DNA of 64,000 bases from F23-D06 sp947165685 (GTDB lineage Bacteria; Bacteroidota; Bacteroidia; Bacteroidales; WCHB1-69): NCBI GenBank assembly GCA_947165685.1, contig CAMVBK010000016.1, positions 1-64,000 of the forward strand, read 5' to 3'. Below, in pieces: positions 35,149 to 46,085 of the stretch (its first letter is position 1; each line of letters starts with the position of its first letter). The position numbers and the translations under genes are program-made. Under the pieces are notes generated by a model. The model was given only the letters and a program-made list of their open reading frames with translations. It ran no database searches and was not told the origin of the DNA.

Positions 35149-36837
35149 ATGAAAAGAGCAAGTTTACTTTTGTTATCCATTCTGCTCGCTTTCTGCGGGC
35201 TGAACGCGCAAACCGTCGTCCTGAGCGAGGACTTCTCCACCATCACGGACAGCAGCGGTTACACTATCACCAACAATCTGGACCAGTACACGCAGATGCC
35301 GGGCTGGACGGGTGACTGGGTCTATCCGAGCAACGGCAAGGTGAAACTCGGCAAGGCGGCCGAAGCGGGCTATATCCAGACCCCGGCCCTCGACCTGTCC
35401 GCCAACAACGGCCAGTTCACCGTCACGTTCGACGCCAAGGCCTGGAGCGGCGACGCCACCCGCCTCTTCGTGGAGGTGAACGGGGTCCCCTACACCGTGG
35501 AAGGGCTCAGCACTTCGGCCTTCCAGACCTTCAGCGTGCCGTTCAGCGGCGGCACTAACGCCACCACCATCAAGTTCCAGGGCTTCCAGGACAGCCGCGG
35601 CCGCTTCTTCCTTGACAACGTGGTCGTCACCTCCCAGGAACTCGGCCCCGACACCATCGGACCGATCGTGGCCAACGTGGTCCCCTCCGAGAACTCCCTG
35701 CTGGTGAACTTCAACGAGGCCCTTGACCAAACCACGGCCCAAAACACCGGCAACTATGCGCTCAACAACGGCATTTCCGTCACCGCCGCCACGTTGAACG
35801 GCAGTGCGGTCACCCTCACCGTCTCCCCCGCCCTCAACGAAGGCAACGACTACACCCTGATTGTCAACAATGTGGCTGATGCCTCTGGCAACGTGATGGC
35901 CCCCGACACCATCACCTTCACCTACGGCGTCGCCTCCGAGTTCCAAGTGGCTAACATCGCCGAACTGCGCAGCAAGCTGGACTTCACGGATGTGACGGTC
36001 AACCATGCCGACAATGTCGAGTACAAGCTCACCGGCGAGGTGATTGTCACCGCCATCGCCTCCTACAACAACCAGAAGGTGCTGCAAGACGGTACCGGCG
36101 CCATCCTCGTTTTCGACCCGAGCAACACCCTTGGGAGCCTCGAAGTCGGCGACAAAATCAAAGATCTCTACGGCACCCTGACCAACTACTACGGCTTCCT
36201 GGAGTTCAAGCCCACGCAGCCTTACGGTTCCCAAACCGGCTACTACGAGGATGTCACCCCGTTGACCATCACCCTGGCCCAGCTGAACGATCCTGAATTC
36301 ATGATTCAGCACCAGGCCGAGCTGATCCAGCTCAACAACGTGACGTTCACCTCCACGGGTTCCTTCACCGTGCTCAACACCTACGGGATCTCCCAGAACG
36401 GCATCACCGCGAATGCAGTCTTCCCCTACTTCCAGGATGCCAACACCATCGGCGCCGACATCCCCACGGGCACCGTCAACATCACCGGCTTCAACTTCGC
36501 CACCAGCAAGATCGGCAGCAACTACCTCGACTACCGCTACTATATCGTGCCCCGCAGCATGAACGACTTCGGCACCGGCCTCCCGCAATACCTGACGGAG
36601 AATGACCTCGTGATTTACCCGAACCCCGTCGGCGACCAACTCACCGTGACCCTGCGTTCCAACGACTTCGAGGTCTCCAGCATGGAGGTCTATGACCTTA
36701 ACGGCAAGCTCATCCGCACGGCCTCCGTCAGCGGCAACCACATCACGATGAACACCAACAGCCTCGCTGCCGGCCAGTACTTCCTGCGCCTGAGCGACGG
36801 CAAGAACAGCGTGACCACGAAGTTCGTGAAAAAATAG
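35149..36837 (+). CDS. T9SS-secreted multidomain protein
   Basis: 562 aa. The signal peptide (MKRASLLLLSILLAFCGLNA) is followed by a jelly-roll/choice-of-anchor region (about 20-170, TVVLSEDFSTIT to FLDNVVVTS), an SbsA Ig-like domain (GPIVANVVPSENSLLVNFNE) and an OB-like DUF5689-type domain (FQVANIAELRSKL to GFNFATSK). The last 75 residues are the type A T9SS sorting domain: VIYPNPVGDQLTV, MEVYDLNGKLIRTASV, LAAGQYFLRL and the KFVKK end. It should be exported through the outer membrane and attached to or released from the surface. No catalytic motif is seen; a nuclease or adhesin role is not supported by visible residues. Confidence 0.9.
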   Translation: MKRASLLLLSILLAFCGLNAQTVVLSEDFSTITDSSGYTITNNLDQYTQMPGWTGDWVYPSNGKVKLGKAAEAGYIQTPALDLSANNGQFTVTFDAKAWSGDATRLFVEVNGVPYTVEGLSTSAFQTFSVPFSGGTNATTIKFQGFQDSRGRFFLDNVVVTSQELGPDTIGPIVANVVPSENSLLVNFNEALDQTTAQNTGNYALNNGISVTAATLNGSAVTLTVSPALNEGNDYTLIVNNVADASGNVMAPDTITFTYGVASEFQVANIAELRSKLDFTDVTVNHADNVEYKLTGEVIVTAIASYNNQKVLQDGTGAILVFDPSNTLGSLEVGDKIKDLYGTLTNYYGFLEFKPTQPYGSQTGYYEDVTPLTITLAQLNDPEFMIQHQAELIQLNNVTFTSTGSFTVLNTYGISQNGITANAVFPYFQDANTIGADIPTGTVNITGFNFATSKIGSNYLDYRYYIVPRSMNDFGTGLPQYLTENDLVIYPNPVGDQLTVTLRSNDFEVSSMEVYDLNGKLIRTASVSGNHITMNTNSLAAGQYFLRLSDGKNSVTTKFVKK

Positions 36838-36952
36838 GTCTTGCCACCTGAATTCTGCAACCTGAATCCACAGACGGCGTGCATCCACATGCATGCCGTC
36901 TTTTTTTATTAAATTGTGTATTTTTGCCGTGTCCTTTAAAATCGAAATCAAC

Positions 36953-39733
36953 ATGCCGAAAAACAACATACTCCTGACCCTCATGGCCGCAATGCTGACC
37001 GTCGGCGCGGCCTTCGCACAACGCACTGACGACATCCAAATCGAAAGCGCCACTGTGGAGATGCAGGACGGTTCCCAGCCCCTTGCCACCGCCATTCCCC
37101 GCTTCAGCTGGAGATACAACGCCGACACCCTGCTCCGGAACGTGCAGCAAACCTCCTACCGCATCATCGTGAGCTCCACCGAAGAGAATGCCCGCAACGG
37201 CATCGGCGACCTCTGGGATTCCAAAGCCGTCATCTCCGACCAGATGCTCTACATCCCCTACGAGGGGCAGCCGCTCAACAGCCGTGACAAGGCCTACTGG
37301 AAAGTCATCGCTTTCGTCAAACACGACGGTCAGGAGAGGAACGGGCCTCCGCACGACAACGGGACCCAGACCATAGTGGAGGTATTGGAAAGTCCTGTCA
37401 AATCTTTCGAAATCAGCCTTTTAAACCCGAATGATTGGGTGGCATCGTGGATCGGCCACGAGTTCGACGACGACAGCTTGGTGCTGAAGACCCGCATCGC
37501 GGCGCGCTACCTGCGCAAGGAGTTCCAACTGCGCGATGACATCCGCGAGGCGCGGCTCTACATCTGCGGTCTCGGACAGTACTGCGCCTACCTCAACGGC
37601 GTGGAGGTCGCGCCCGAAGAGATCCTCAAGCCGGCCCTCTCCGACTACAACAAACGCGCCTATTTCAACGCCTACGACGTGACGAACTTCCTGCGAAAAG
37701 GCGACAACGCCATCGGGGTGACGCTCGCGGGCGGCCGCTTCTTCGGGATGCGCTACAACCGGGGCGAGAACGAATGGGGCGGCATCAGCCACGCGACCCT
37801 CTACGGCCGCCCGCGCCTGATCGCGCAGTTGGAGGTGACCTACGCCGACGGCACCACCGAGCGCATCACCAGCAACAGCAGCTGGAAAATCACCAACCAG
37901 GGACCCATCCGCACCGCCAACGAGTTCGACGGCGAGACTTTCGACATGCGCCGCGACCTCGGCGACTGGACCCGTCCCGGCTACGACGACTCCCAGTGGT
38001 TGAATGCCTTCAACGTCTATCCCCCCGAGGGAAGACTGATGCCGCAGTCCAACCCCAACATCGCCGTGCAGGACCACGTGCGCCCCGTCGCCCTGTTCCA
38101 GAAAGGCGGCAAATGGTACTTGGACATGGGCCAGAACATGGTCGGCTACCTGCAGCTCTCCATGCGGGGGCTGCGCGACGGCGACACCGTGACCCTGCGC
38201 TTCGCCGAGACCCTCAACCCCGACAGCACCCTTTACACCGCGAACCTGCGCGGCGCCGACGTCATCGATCACTTCATCGCCTCCTCGTCCGCCGAGGCGC
38301 GAGGTTCCGAAATCCTGCGGTGGCACCCGACCTTCGTCTATCACGGGTTCCGCTACGTGGAGATCGGCGGGCTGCGGGAAACGCCGGAACTAACTGATTT
38401 CCAAGGAATGGTGCTCTACGACAAGATGGCCGTCACCGGCGCGTTCGAAACCTCCGACGAGGTGCTCAACGCTGTCTATCGCAACGCCTTCTGGGGCATC
38501 CGGGGCAACTACCGTTCCATGCCCACCGACTGCCCGCAGCGCGACGAGCGCATGGGCTGGACCGGCGACCGCACCACGGGAGCCTACGGCGAATCCTACC
38601 TTTTCGACAACCACCGGCTCTATGCCAAGTGGCTCATCGACGGGGAGGACAGCCAGTGGCCGAGCGGCATGCTCTCGGACGTGTGGCCCAACTACTGGCG
38701 GCGCTACACCGACAACCTGACCTGGCCGGGCGCCCTCGTCACCGTGGCCGACATGCTCTACACCCGATTCGGCGACCTACAGCCCATCCGGCGGCACTAC
38801 GAGGCCATGAAACGCTGGCTGGCCCACATCAAGCAGGGTTACATGGTGGATGGCATCCTCACTCGCGACTGCTACGGCGACTGGTGCATGCCGCCGGAGT
38901 CGCCTGAGCTCATCCACTCCAAGGACCCCGCTCGCATCACCCGCGCCGAAGCCATCTCCACGCCGTTCTACTGCTTCTTAGCGGACAAGATGGCCCACTT
39001 TGCCGAACTTCTGGGCAAGACAGAGGACGTCGCCCTCTTCCGCGCTGACATCGCCTACGTCACCAAGGCCTACAACGACAAGTTCCTCGACCGCAAGACC
39101 GGCCGCTACGACAACAACACCGTCACGGCGAACATCCTGCCGTTGGTCTTCGGAATGGTTCCCAAAGAGTTGGAAGACAAGGTTTTCGCCAACATTGTCG
39201 AGAAGACGGAAAAGGAGTGCGGCGGGCACGTCTCCACGGGGGTGATCGGCATCCAGCAGCTGATGCGCACGCTCACGGACCACGGGCGCGGCGACCTCGC
39301 GTTGAAGATTGCTGCCAACGACACCTACCCGAGCTGGGGCTACATGGCGCGCAACGGGGCCACCACCATCTGGGAGCTGTGGAACGGCAACACCGCCGAC
39401 CCCGCCATGAACTCCGGCAACCACGTGATGCTCCTCGGCGACCTCCTGCTTTGGGAGTACGAATACCTCGGCGGCATCCGTGCCTTGGAGCCCGGCTACC
39501 GGAAGATCACGCTCAAACCCACCTTCCTCGACGGCTTAGACTCCGTGCAATGCCGCTACAATTCCGTCTCCGGGGTAATCGCGAGCCACTGGAAACGCAA
39601 CGGGAAGGTCATCGAATGGGAATTTTCCATCCCCGCAAATACCACTGCCGAAGTGTGGGTGCCCACTCGAAACGGCTACGAGGTGAGGACCTACGGCAGC
39701 GGACACTACAAGCTCCATTCCTCGCTGCGTTGA
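36953..39733 (+). CDS. Alpha-L-rhamnosidase, glycoside hydrolase family 78
   Basis: 926 aa from the ATG at 36953 (signal peptide LLTLMAAMLTVGAAFAQ); an in-frame GTG/ATG before it would precede the TATTTTTG box at 36918-36925. N-terminal Ig and beta-sandwich domains (RFSWRYNADTLL, YRIIVSS) lead to the carbohydrate-binding domain (AARYLRKEFQLRDDIREARL) and the (alpha/alpha)6 catalytic barrel. Hallmark residues are in CPQRDERMGWTGD (about residue 527) and IWELWNG (about 804), which supply the catalytic acid and base. It would remove terminal L-rhamnose from plant or microbial glycans in the periplasm or at the surface. No SusCD pair is beside it. Confidence 0.94.
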   Translation: MPKNNILLTLMAAMLTVGAAFAQRTDDIQIESATVEMQDGSQPLATAIPRFSWRYNADTLLRNVQQTSYRIIVSSTEENARNGIGDLWDSKAVISDQMLYIPYEGQPLNSRDKAYWKVIAFVKHDGQERNGPPHDNGTQTIVEVLESPVKSFEISLLNPNDWVASWIGHEFDDDSLVLKTRIAARYLRKEFQLRDDIREARLYICGLGQYCAYLNGVEVAPEEILKPALSDYNKRAYFNAYDVTNFLRKGDNAIGVTLAGGRFFGMRYNRGENEWGGISHATLYGRPRLIAQLEVTYADGTTERITSNSSWKITNQGPIRTANEFDGETFDMRRDLGDWTRPGYDDSQWLNAFNVYPPEGRLMPQSNPNIAVQDHVRPVALFQKGGKWYLDMGQNMVGYLQLSMRGLRDGDTVTLRFAETLNPDSTLYTANLRGADVIDHFIASSSAEARGSEILRWHPTFVYHGFRYVEIGGLRETPELTDFQGMVLYDKMAVTGAFETSDEVLNAVYRNAFWGIRGNYRSMPTDCPQRDERMGWTGDRTTGAYGESYLFDNHRLYAKWLIDGEDSQWPSGMLSDVWPNYWRRYTDNLTWPGALVTVADMLYTRFGDLQPIRRHYEAMKRWLAHIKQGYMVDGILTRDCYGDWCMPPESPELIHSKDPARITRAEAISTPFYCFLADKMAHFAELLGKTEDVALFRADIAYVTKAYNDKFLDRKTGRYDNNTVTANILPLVFGMVPKELEDKVFANIVEKTEKECGGHVSTGVIGIQQLMRTLTDHGRGDLALKIAANDTYPSWGYMARNGATTIWELWNGNTADPAMNSGNHVMLLGDLLLWEYEYLGGIRALEPGYRKITLKPTFLDGLDSVQCRYNSVSGVIASHWKRNGKVIEWEFSIPANTTAEVWVPTRNGYEVRTYGSGHYKLHSSLR

Positions 39734-39760
39734 CGCGGGATTCGTCCTCCTGGGTTCAGG

Positions 39761-39940
39761 CCAACAGTTCAAAGTTCAAAGTTCAAAGCTCAAAGTTCAA
39801 GGTTCAAAGAGCTAAGAACTAAGAGCCAACAGCCAAGAGCCAACAGCCAACAGCCAAAGGCCAACAGCCAACAGCCAAAGTACAATTTTCAACTTTCAAT
39901 TCACAATTTTCAATTCTCGATTCCAATTTTCAGCTCCAAA
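39761..39940. repeat. Low-complexity array of 7-8-bp tandem repeats
   Basis: Runs of AAAGTTC, GCCAACA and TTTTCAA units fill most of the gap between the GH78 gene and the first giant adhesin. No gene is seen here. Confidence 0.8.
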
Positions 39941-40019
39941 TCTTACACCATTCACGAAAACAAGTGTATAGAAAAAAGAGGGGGGAGACTATTTTTGCAT
40001 TTCGGTATAATATTTTTCC

Positions 40020-40027
40020 TATCTTTG
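40020..40027 (+). promoter_or_regulatory. -7 box of the first giant adhesin
   Basis: TATCTTTG, leader of about 80 bases before the ATG at 40109. Confidence 0.6.
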
Positions 40028-40108
40028 CACCCTTTGATGAGTTAGCATATTCACCTATTTTAACTCATTGAATTTAAGTAGATTAAAGTAATTATAAATA
40101 AATACAGT

Positions 40109-43100
40109 ATGAAGAATAAAAAGTACATTTTCGCGATGTTTTTGACCATCGCCGCAGTCGTAGGGTTCGGAATTTCCGGCAAAACCTACGTTGAAAATCC
40201 GAAAAACAGCATTTCCCAGAGCGAACCGCTTCAGCCCGACGCCAAGGAGGTGGACGCGGTAAACCTTCCCACAGACCGGGCGATTGCAGACACTTGGTAC
40301 TTCCATTTAAGTGAAAGCGGCACCTTAACCATCCGTCTGCTGAACAGCCAGACTTCGGGCGGATTGACAAAAAACTACAACAGTGCAAGTGCGTGGGATG
40401 AAGTATGGTCTAAAAACGGCGAAAACATTCGCCCGTACGTCAAAAAAGTCGTGTTTGCGGCAAACAACAATGGTGTCAAATTCGATTTTGGCGGATATGA
40501 CATCTCCTACATGTTCAGCGGATTCAACAACTTGGAAGAGATCGACTTCAGCGGCGTGAAAGAGGAAGGATCCTATGTGCGAAACGTCAGGGGCCTTTTC
40601 CAAAACTGCTCCAAACTGAAATCGGTGGACCTCAGCTGGATGAAGAGCAACAGCAAAACCTTTGACATGGTGGACATGTTCAACGGATGCTCCAGTTTGG
40701 ACACGGTGATCCTCAACAATCCCGGCTTCGTGACAAGAGAAAGCACGTTAGATGGGTCTGAGCCCCCAACATCCGGAAGCGTTCAGATGCAACGCATGTT
40801 CCAAGGGTGTAGCAACCTGAAATACGTGGACATGTCGAACATCACCATCTACGGCCGATCCGATTGGACACAGGTACAGGGAATGTTCCGGGGCCTGCAG
40901 TCCCTTGAGGAGGTCCGCTTCGAGAACACCCAGTTCCCGAACGTCACCGATTTCACGTCCATGTTCGAGAACTGCACCAGCCTCAAAAAGGTGACCTTCT
41001 CCAACAACGTCGGACCCATGGCCCCCAACGCCGTGTATATGACCAACATGTTCAAAGACTGCACCAGCCTCGACACGCTCGACCTCTCGGGCTTCGGCAA
41101 GTTAGACTGGATTGTCAACATGGACGGGCTTGTGGCGTACTGCACGAGCCTTGAAATGCTCAACCTCGACAACCTCGACAACTCGCTCATCGGCCCCACC
41201 AGCTACAACAACTATCACCCTAATGATGGTACTGGATCCCCCGAATACGGACGCGCCCTGGGGCTCGAGACCTGCACTTCCTTGAAGACCCTCTCGGCCC
41301 GGAACTCGAAAATCTGGATGTGCAAGAACAACCGCGGACTTCCCGGCAGCGAATACTTCGATGCCTCTTCGGAAGGCAACATTTACTACTTCACCACGAA
41401 ACAGATGGATCTTGTATCTGACCAAGGTCCAACAGTACGAATCGCGACCAAGCGTGATTACATCGACCTCCTCACGGATAGGGACAACACCAACAAGCCT
41501 ATCATAGAACCTGCCGGAGATCTGCCTGACATAGGGACCAGCATCAATATGAAATATGGAGACCTGAATACGAATGGCGCCGGTTTCCTTCCCCCTGGCA
41601 AATATACCATCACAACAGAAGACTGGGAATTGGACGAGATCGTTGTCCCTGAAGGAGAGAGTTTCTACAGAATCGCCTATTTGAGTGAAAGGCCCTACAC
41701 CGTGACAGGCGGTTGGGAGAATGGCAAAGTCCAATATGTATTACCAGAAGACCACAAGCCAGACGGTTACGTGCAACCAGCTGAACCTGAACTTTTTTTG
41801 ATTGACTATACCAGCGAATATGCCGGAGGGCAAAACTATCAACTTAACACCATACAAAAAAAATGGGATAATTCCGGCAACGAAGTAATCGATTTGTCAT
41901 CCAGCCCATTAGTGTTCACTTACGAAAATGCAGCCATCGATGTCAACGGCAAACTCCACAACGTCGCCATTAGCATAAAGAAAATCACGTTTAAGGATCT
42001 CAACAAGTTTCCTCAAAACCCCAATCGAATCCACGACAACAATTATTATTATGACGACAACTACGGTGGAGAATACTATCGCCCCATTGTGCGCGCCACC
42101 CAAGGGGACGGCCTTATGTTTTTGAACTATGCCCGTCAAGGAGATCCCATGGATGGCAGTTTATCAGACGAAAACAATATCCGAATCTTGACTGGCGGTT
42201 CTGGAACGGACATCGAGTTCACAGTATCCATTGTGGGTGCAAATGAAAACACCACCTTCATTTTTAACAGCAACGATTTGGATGTACCGGCCTCTCAAGA
42301 TTGGGTTTACAACGACAATAATGATGCTTGTTTCGACAACCTGCCCATCAGCAACGTAACTTATGGCATAAACGGCGAAAGTTTCGTACTGGGGAACGGT
42401 AACAAGCTGGAAACCGTGACATTCGCAAAACATACCGGATTAAAACTGGTGAACGACAACCATGTTATTTCCACCGGTTCCGACCCCTCAACTTCGTGGT
42501 CGGAGTTTGCGGTGAAGGCAGACGCCACCGGCGCAGACTACACCTGGGTGAGCGGTGTCGGCTGCACCACCTACGCGCTGCGCGACACGAAGCCGCTGAC
42601 CATCGGCAGCATCACCCTCAACACCGCCGCGCAAAAGGACTTCGACCGCGAGCTTGAAGCGGGCCAGTTCCAGTTCCAACTTGAGGCGGACGGTAACCAA
42701 CCCACCACGGTCGAAGGCCTCTCCCAGACGAAACCCAACGACGCTTCCGGCAAAGTGGTCTTCGACCCCATCGTCCTGGAAAAGGACGCCAACAACAATG
42801 GCATCGACAATCCGGGTCTCTATTACCCCGGCACCAACCCTACCAACAACACCCACGGCGAAGGCCAGCACAACCAATTCACCTATACATTTAAAGTAAA
42901 AGAAGTGGTTGACGCCTCGAATTCCAACATTCTTTATGACAATGCGGAGCACACCGTGACCGTCAAGGTTCGCGGACCAGAAAACGACGAGGAGTTGGCG
43001 AAGGGCATCATGGCCGAGTTCTTCCTGGACGGCAGCGAGGTGGCTTCCGACACCATCTGGTCAAAAGTGGAGAAGACCGTGAACCTGGCGACTTTCGTCA

Positions 43101-46024
43101 ACCGTTGGAACAAGACCGCCCTTTGCGGCCGCAAAGTCTGGAACGACAGGAACAACCAGGACAACAAACGTCCGGAGAGCATCATCGTCCGCCTTCGCGC
43201 CGACGACCAAGAGATTGAAGAAAAAACCGTCACGGCGGACAACGGCTGGAGTTGGGAATTCAACGACCTGCCCAAATACAACGACAACGCGGTGGAAATC
43301 GTCTATACCCTCACTGAAGACGAAATCGCCGAATATGAGACGGCGTACGAAACCCGGGCGGCGGCCACCGAGACCGCCCCGGACACCATCATTGTGACCA
43401 ACACCCACATCCCCGACTCCGTGCTGGTGAGCGTCTCCAAGATCTGGGACGACCACAACAACAACGACAACTACCGTCCCGCTGCCATCACCCTGCAGCT
43501 GACCGCCGACGACGAGGTTGTGGCGACCCGCGAGGTCACCGGCACCGGCTACGAATGGGAAGTCTCCTTCGGCAAGTGGCCGCGCAAAAAAGAGGGCCAG
43601 GACATTGCCTACTCCGTCAGGGAGGACGCCGTCAACCACTACGAGACCTCCGAAGTCGTGCGTATTCCCTCCGGCGACGAGGGCCTCTGCCATCTGCAGA
43701 TCACGAACACGCACAAACTTGACAGCATCAGACCGCGTGTTTCCAAGCAATGGACCGCCGAACTGGGCATCAACGCAGACGTGGAATTCAGACTCTACCG
43801 CACCCTTCGCGCAGACATTCCCTTCGACCCGCACTCCGAGGACTGGACGCTGTTGGAAAGCGGCTCCGTCATGGCGGCCCCGGCCTATCCGAGTGTGTTT
43901 TACTTCAAACAATATCCCAAATTCCATAACGGCATCGCCTACCGCTACCACGTCCAAGAGGCCAGCCATTTCAACGGCTTCGAACCCGTCTATGAGCAAA
44001 ACGGCGAGCTCAACGAGAGCAACGAATACACCGAACACATCACCAACACGAAGGTGAACCCCATCTCTGTCACCATCCCGGTGAAGAAGGTCTTGGAAGG
44101 CCGCGAATGGAACAACAGCGACACCTACATGATGGCTCTCCTCCCGCAGGACGGCCCCGCACCCGCCAACGCCGTCACCATTGACGACATCACCTTCGGC
44201 ACCACGACGATTACAAACGGGAGCGACGGCAGCGGCAACTACCGCACCGCCGACTTTGAGCCCATCACCTTCACCTTGGAGGACATGGAGGGCAAGAGCG
44301 ACTCCGTGTTCCACTACCACGTGCGTGAGCTCACCTCCGCCGAGAGCGGTCTGCCGCGCGTGCCCGGTGTCTCCTACTCCACCGAGCTCTACCACGTCGA
44401 TGTCCGCGTCACCAAGGCCAACCAAACCCTGAGTGTTGACGGCATCACCGTCACCAAGCGCGGCGCGACGACATCCGTCGATACGGCGGTCATCACCAAC
44501 CATTTCAACAACCTCGTCACCCACTTCATCCTGAAAGCGGAGAAGGAGCTGACCACCAACGGCCTGCACAAGACCCTTGCTGACGGCGACTACAGCTTCA
44601 CCCTCAAGCCCATTGGCGAGAACGCCGCCATCGCCCCGATGCCGTCCAACGCCATCGGCACCGGCGCCGACCGCCGGCTCACCGTCCACAACGAGGGCCA
44701 CTTGGTGCTCTTCGACGACCCCGAAGGCCAGGGATTCGTCTTCAGCTATGACGACCTGCTGCACCACTTCACCGACGAGCAGCTGGAACAAGGCGTCTCC
44801 TTCCGCTACGAAATCGGCGAGGACATCCCCGACGGCTGCGAGCTCAACACCACCACCTTCACCCGCGACAGGTCCGTGGTCAACGCCGATGGCGTCATGA
44901 TTGACGAGACCTACGACGCGGTGAAGCACATCCGCACCATCACCGTGCGCAAGACCACGGTCGATGGCGAGATGCTCCTTGAGGTCAGCGCTGGCCTCAG
45001 CCTCGAAAACGACTTCTGCCTCACCGACAACGGCGACACCGTCAAGGTGGTCAACGGCAGCGAAGAATATATCCGTCGCCACGGCACCGGCGGCGTGCCT
45101 GTCTTCCACAACTCCCTCACGGCACACATCAACGTCACCGTGGAGAAGCGTTGGGACGACTTCCACAACGCCCTCGAAACCCGTCCCAACGGAGTGACCG
45201 TCACTCTGTTGGCCAACGGTGCGGCAACCGGCTTCACACACACCCTCACCGCCGACGAGAATTGGACCTACACCTTCCGGAACCTGCCCGTCTCGAATGC
45301 CAGCGGCATCGTCAACTATACCGTACGGGAGAATGTGGTGAACCACTACACAGCCGACTACAGCGGCGACATGGACGAGGGGCTGATCATCACGAACACC
45401 CTCGCCACGTACGGCAACGACGAGCAGTGCGCCATCGTCGTGACGCGCGACCAGCTCTGCGAGTGCACCGAGGCCGACTGCCCCGCCACCTTCACGGCCG
45501 ACGGCAACACCTACACGGCCGCCAAGATCGACGGCTACTGCTGGATGACCGAGAACCTGCGCACAGAGGTGCCTCATGCCATGACCTACCGCTCCTCGGT
45601 CAGCACAGACGCGGAGGCCAACGCACAGACCTACGGATACCTCTACACGTGGCATGTCGCGGCCGGCGGTACCGACACCCCGCAGCGCATCAACGGCTAC
45701 GTCAGGGGCATTTGCCCGAACGGCTGGCACCTGCCCACCACGGCGGAAATCAACGTGCTGCGCACCCACAGCGCCGAAAGCCTCAGCAGCGAAGACCTCT
45801 GGGTGAACCAGTTCGGCACCAACGCCTCGGGCTTCAACGCACGCCCGGCCGGCTTCTACAACGCCACCCTGGATCGCTTCGAGGCCCTGCACAGCGAGAC
45901 CTGGTTCCACGGCGACACCTCCTCGTCCGCCTTCGGCCTCCAGTACCACTGCTGCACCGTTCCCTTCGACAAACAGTCCCAGCAGAACGCCTTCAGCGTG
46001 CGCTGCGTCAAGGACTGCGAATAA
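40109..46024 (+). CDS. Giant surface protein: BspA-type repeats, Cna_B and pilin-isopeptide domains, FISUMP end
   Basis: 1971 aa with a signal-like N-terminus (FAMFLTIAAVVGFGISG). Residues about 95-420 are BspA/DUF285 leucine-rich repeats with repeated MFxxCxxLxxLDLS units (MFENCTSLKKVTFSN, MFKDCTSLDTLDLSG). About 830-960 is a domain like the isopeptide-forming FctA/T25 pilin family (FDRELEAGQFQFQLEADG). Cna_B domains follow at about 1004-1100, 1104-1204 and 1674-1765 (GRKVWNDRNNQDNKRPE; SKIWDDHNNNDNYRP), with further pilin-like units at 1320-1470 (VKKVLEGREWNNSDTYM) and 1470-1670. The last 200 residues are a FISUMP domain (YCWMTENLRT, YGYLYTWH, RGICPNGWHLPT, CVKDCE). No LPXTG or T9SS sorting signal. 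An adhesin or stalk on the cell surface is likely. It ends at a strong terminator. Confidence 0.85.
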   Translation: MKNKKYIFAMFLTIAAVVGFGISGKTYVENPKNSISQSEPLQPDAKEVDAVNLPTDRAIADTWYFHLSESGTLTIRLLNSQTSGGLTKNYNSASAWDEVWSKNGENIRPYVKKVVFAANNNGVKFDFGGYDISYMFSGFNNLEEIDFSGVKEEGSYVRNVRGLFQNCSKLKSVDLSWMKSNSKTFDMVDMFNGCSSLDTVILNNPGFVTRESTLDGSEPPTSGSVQMQRMFQGCSNLKYVDMSNITIYGRSDWTQVQGMFRGLQSLEEVRFENTQFPNVTDFTSMFENCTSLKKVTFSNNVGPMAPNAVYMTNMFKDCTSLDTLDLSGFGKLDWIVNMDGLVAYCTSLEMLNLDNLDNSLIGPTSYNNYHPNDGTGSPEYGRALGLETCTSLKTLSARNSKIWMCKNNRGLPGSEYFDASSEGNIYYFTTKQMDLVSDQGPTVRIATKRDYIDLLTDRDNTNKPIIEPAGDLPDIGTSINMKYGDLNTNGAGFLPPGKYTITTEDWELDEIVVPEGESFYRIAYLSERPYTVTGGWENGKVQYVLPEDHKPDGYVQPAEPELFLIDYTSEYAGGQNYQLNTIQKKWDNSGNEVIDLSSSPLVFTYENAAIDVNGKLHNVAISIKKITFKDLNKFPQNPNRIHDNNYYYDDNYGGEYYRPIVRATQGDGLMFLNYARQGDPMDGSLSDENNIRILTGGSGTDIEFTVSIVGANENTTFIFNSNDLDVPASQDWVYNDNNDACFDNLPISNVTYGINGESFVLGNGNKLETVTFAKHTGLKLVNDNHVISTGSDPSTSWSEFAVKADATGADYTWVSGVGCTTYALRDTKPLTIGSITLNTAAQKDFDRELEAGQFQFQLEADGNQPTTVEGLSQTKPNDASGKVVFDPIVLEKDANNNGIDNPGLYYPGTNPTNNTHGEGQHNQFTYTFKVKEVVDASNSNILYDNAEHTVTVKVRGPENDEELAKGIMAEFFLDGSEVASDTIWSKVEKTVNLATFVNRWNKTALCGRKVWNDRNNQDNKRPESIIVRLRADDQEIEEKTVTADNGWSWEFNDLPKYNDNAVEIVYTLTEDEIAEYETAYETRAAATETAPDTIIVTNTHIPDSVLVSVSKIWDDHNNNDNYRPAAITLQLTADDEVVATREVTGTGYEWEVSFGKWPRKKEGQDIAYSVREDAVNHYETSEVVRIPSGDEGLCHLQITNTHKLDSIRPRVSKQWTAELGINADVEFRLYRTLRADIPFDPHSEDWTLLESGSVMAAPAYPSVFYFKQYPKFHNGIAYRYHVQEASHFNGFEPVYEQNGELNESNEYTEHITNTKVNPISVTIPVKKVLEGREWNNSDTYMMALLPQDGPAPANAVTIDDITFGTTTITNGSDGSGNYRTADFEPITFTLEDMEGKSDSVFHYHVRELTSAESGLPRVPGVSYSTELYHVDVRVTKANQTLSVDGITVTKRGATTSVDTAVITNHFNNLVTHFILKAEKELTTNGLHKTLADGDYSFTLKPIGENAAIAPMPSNAIGTGADRRLTVHNEGHLVLFDDPEGQGFVFSYDDLLHHFTDEQLEQGVSFRYEIGEDIPDGCELNTTTFTRDRSVVNADGVMIDETYDAVKHIRTITVRKTTVDGEMLLEVSAGLSLENDFCLTDNGDTVKVVNGSEEYIRRHGTGGVPVFHNSLTAHINVTVEKRWDDFHNALETRPNGVTVTLLANGAATGFTHTLTADENWTYTFRNLPVSNASGIVNYTVRENVVNHYTADYSGDMDEGLIITNTLATYGNDEQCAIVVTRDQLCECTEADCPATFTADGNTYTAAKIDGYCWMTENLRTEVPHAMTYRSSVSTDAEANAQTYGYLYTWHVAAGGTDTPQRINGYVRGICPNGWHLPTTAEINVLRTHSAESLSSEDLWVNQFGTNASGFNARPAGFYNATLDRFEALHSETWFHGDTSSSAFGLQYHCCTVPFDKQSQQNAFSVRCVKDCE
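45420..46024 (+). repeat. FISUMP-coding direct repeat, copy 1
   Basis: The last 605 bases of the first adhesin gene match 54620-55224, with the same length to the stop codon and high identity. Confidence 0.85.
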
Positions 46025-46042
46025 CTATTCTCTCATCCAAAC

Positions 46043-46084
46043 AAAAAAAAGGGGGAAATTCCAGCCGAATTTCCCCCTTTTTTT
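46043..46084 (+). terminator. Strong terminator after the first adhesin gene
   Basis: A-tract plus GGGGGAAATT (46043-46060) pairs with AATTTCCCCC plus T-tract (46068-46084) around the 7-base loop CCAGCCG. Ends in a run of T. Confidence 0.85.
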
Positions 46085-46085
46085 G

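Noticed and set aside
43061..45949. Very long open frame antisense to the first giant adhesin, and similar ones opposite 18624-19913 and 35173-37128
   Set aside because: These are mirror effects of GC-rich codon bias in real genes on the plus strand, with Val/Gly/Glu/His-rich, domain-free translations and no promoters.
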